From Candidatus Woesebacteria bacterium (GTDB lineage: Bacteria; Patescibacteriota; Microgenomatia; UBA8517), in the NCBI GenBank assembly GCA_030699485.1, contig JAUYMM010000053.1:1-5533 (forward strand): a stretch of DNA of 5,533 nt. The letters are read 5' to 3'. Below the pieces are notes generated by a model that was not told where the DNA came from, did not search any database, and was given only the letters and a program-made list of their open reading frames with translations. Position 1 is the first letter of the stretch; every line of letters begins with the position of its first letter. Shown piece by piece: positions 4,977 to 5,533 of the stretch. Position numbers and translations under genes: made by a program.

Positions 4977-5042
4977 AAGTCTTTTCATTCTGATAATCTT
5001 TTTCTGCTTAAACCATTAAGGTTGTCCTTATTGTTAAAAATT

Positions 5043-5052
5043 AAGGAGGTGA
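5043..5052 (+). promoter_or_regulatory. near-perfect Shine-Dalgarno sequence for the small acidic gene
   Basis: AAGGAGGTGA has its GGAGG core ending 12 bases before ATG 5062. The spacing is a little long, but no other start codon lies in frame nearby. Confidence 0.75.
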
Positions 5053-5061
5053 ATATCTGCT

Positions 5062-5232
5062 ATGTTACCTTTAGATGTAGTAAGGAAATACTATCCTAAT
5101 TTACCTGATGAGGAATTAAAGAAGATACAAGTGTTTGTTTATGAATTGTGTTGTGGATTAATGCAGTATTTTTATGGGAATGATTGGGAAGAGGATAGTG
5201 ATGGATTGGAATTGGAAAATGAAGAAGATTGA
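5062..5232 (+). CDS. small acidic protein (56 residues)
   Basis: ATG 5062 to TGA 5230-5232. The first half (LDVVRKYYPNLPDEELKKIQ and following VFVYELCCGLMQYFYG) looks like two helices with aromatic and paired-cysteine residues (C30, C31). The last third (DWEEDSDGLELENEED) is almost entirely acidic. The pattern 'YYPNLPDEELKKI' followed by a helix resembles short helical proteins often found beside integrases and recombinases in mobile elements. That is an impression, not an assignment, and no recombinase is present in this window. It has its own strong ribosome-binding site and lies downstream of a terminator, so it is probably transcribed from its own promoter. A 40-base hairpin begins six bases after its stop. 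Confidence 0.7.
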   Translation: MLPLDVVRKYYPNLPDEELKKIQVFVYELCCGLMQYFYGNDWEEDSDGLELENEED

Positions 5233-5238
5233 TGTAGC

Positions 5239-5278
5239 AACCTAAACGTGAGTTCGAATCCCGCTCGGGTTCTAGGTT
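5239..5278 (+). repeat. 40-nt imperfect hairpin with a tRNA T-loop-like apex
   Basis: AACCTAAACGTGAG (5239-5252) can pair with CTCGGGTTCTAGGTT (5264-5278). The pairing has one G/G mismatch, one G-T pair and a bulged C, around the loop TTCGAATCCCG (5253-5263). The outer six pairs AACCTA/TAGGTT are perfect. GTTCGAATC inside it matches the universal T-arm loop of tRNAs. However, conventional T-stem pairing around it (GTGAG with CCCGC) has an A-C mismatch, and no cloverleaf can be built upstream. No T-run follows. It may be a recombination site derived from a tRNA 3' end, a 3' UTR stem-loop, or the first helix of a larger RNA. Confidence 0.5.
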
Positions 5279-5374
5279 ATAGGATTAAATTTGAAGAATT
5301 TTCCACAATCTTTCGAGGCTAAAAGCCTCTAAAAACACAAATATCATTGTGTGAGCGTTTACGAACAAATCCGC

Positions 5375-5396
5375 ACCTCTTTTTTATTAAAGAGGT
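5375..5396. repeat. 8-bp inverted repeat, 6-base loop
   Basis: ACCTCTTT (5375-5382) and AAAGAGGT (5389-5396) are perfect complements around TTTATT. This is the longest perfect stem of the 3' tail. There is no T-run on the plus strand after it. Confidence 0.55.
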
Positions 5397-5428
5397 AGTC
5401 GCTTCCGCTCCTACTATTTTATTTGCTC

Positions 5429-5460
5429 GGCCTTCGCAGGCCTCGCTCTTTTGTATTTTT
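5429..5460 (+). terminator. possible weak terminator
   Basis: GGCCT (5429-5433) pairs with AGGCC (5438-5442) around TCGC. It is followed by TCGCTCTTTTGTATTTTTT, a U-rich but interrupted tract. It could terminate a transcript coming from the small acidic gene or from a structured RNA. The stem is short and the tract starts five bases late. Confidence 0.3.
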
Positions 5461-5533
5461 TGCGATTGGACGACGACGTTGCGCGCAATTTTTATTTCGT
5501 AAAATAAACTCCAGTTGTATTATATGGTTTTTT

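Larger units (their letters stand above)
5279..5533. other. non-coding tail dense in inverted repeats
   Basis: No open frame of note is seen on either strand. The stretch contains consecutive hairpins: GAGGCT/AGCCTC at 5315-5329, ACACAA/TTGTGT at 5335-5352, ACCTCTTT/AAAGAGGT at 5375-5396, GGCCT/AGGCC at 5429-5442, the palindrome TTGCGCGCAA at 5479-5488 and TTTATTT/AAATAAA at 5491-5508. Islands rich in G and C (5400-5412, 5425-5448, 5462-5488) are set in AT-rich DNA. The layout suggests a structured RNA, a cluster of extragenic repeats, or an element boundary or transfer/replication origin. The sequence does not decide between these. Confidence 0.5.

Noticed and set aside
5239..5278. A complete tRNA gene ending in the T-loop-like sequence
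   Set aside because: No D-arm or anticodon arm is found upstream, which is coding sequence of the small acidic gene. The T-stem has an A-C mismatch, and no CCA end or matching 5' acceptor strand is found.

Overview
The window is AT-rich bacterial DNA, most probably from a low-GC Gram-positive (Firmicutes, Clostridia-like) chromosome. The reasons are an S66 LD-carboxypeptidase tail, sigma-A-like promoters, textbook AAGGAGGTGA ribosome-binding sites, a stem-loop terminator and a bacterial excisionase/MerR-type helix-turn-helix. The organism assignment is inference. No rRNA, complete tRNA, CRISPR array or complete insertion sequence was seen.

Layout. (a) 1-197 is the 3' end of an S66 (MccF/LD-carboxypeptidase) gene. 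(b) 315-1504 holds four short open frames that probably represent two membrane-protein genes. Each gene is split by a one-base frame change: one near 419-450, the other almost certainly at an A8 run at 910-917. The second gene reads as an N-terminal membrane anchor followed by a charged helical cytoplasmic domain. (c) 1505-1999 has no convincing gene. It holds hairpins and open-frame fragments on both strands that may be gene remnants. (d) 2000-4204 is a two-gene operon: a helix-turn-helix protein with an unrecognised C-terminal region, followed without a gap (TAAATG) by an ion-transporter-superfamily (ArsB/NhaD/SLC13-like) membrane carrier. (e) 4240-5232 holds three small genes, each with a near-perfect Shine-Dalgarno sequence: a 57-residue proline-rich coiled-coil peptide, a 135-residue Pro/His/Arg-rich protein with a helical core, and a 56-residue acidic protein. 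Short perfect palindromes and a strong terminator lie between them. (f) 5233-5533 is non-coding and packed with inverted repeats, starting with a 40-nt imperfect hairpin whose apex resembles a tRNA T-loop.

Working together. The regulator and carrier in (d) are very likely co-transcribed and translationally coupled, so the DNA-binding protein probably controls uptake or efflux by its partner. The substrate cannot be read from the sequence. A strong extended -10 promoter inside the last codons of the carrier gene suggests that the proline-rich genes are transcribed separately and strongly. No function can be assigned to the small proteins. The hairpin-rich tail could be a structured RNA, a 3' UTR, an extragenic repeat cluster or a mobile-element boundary.
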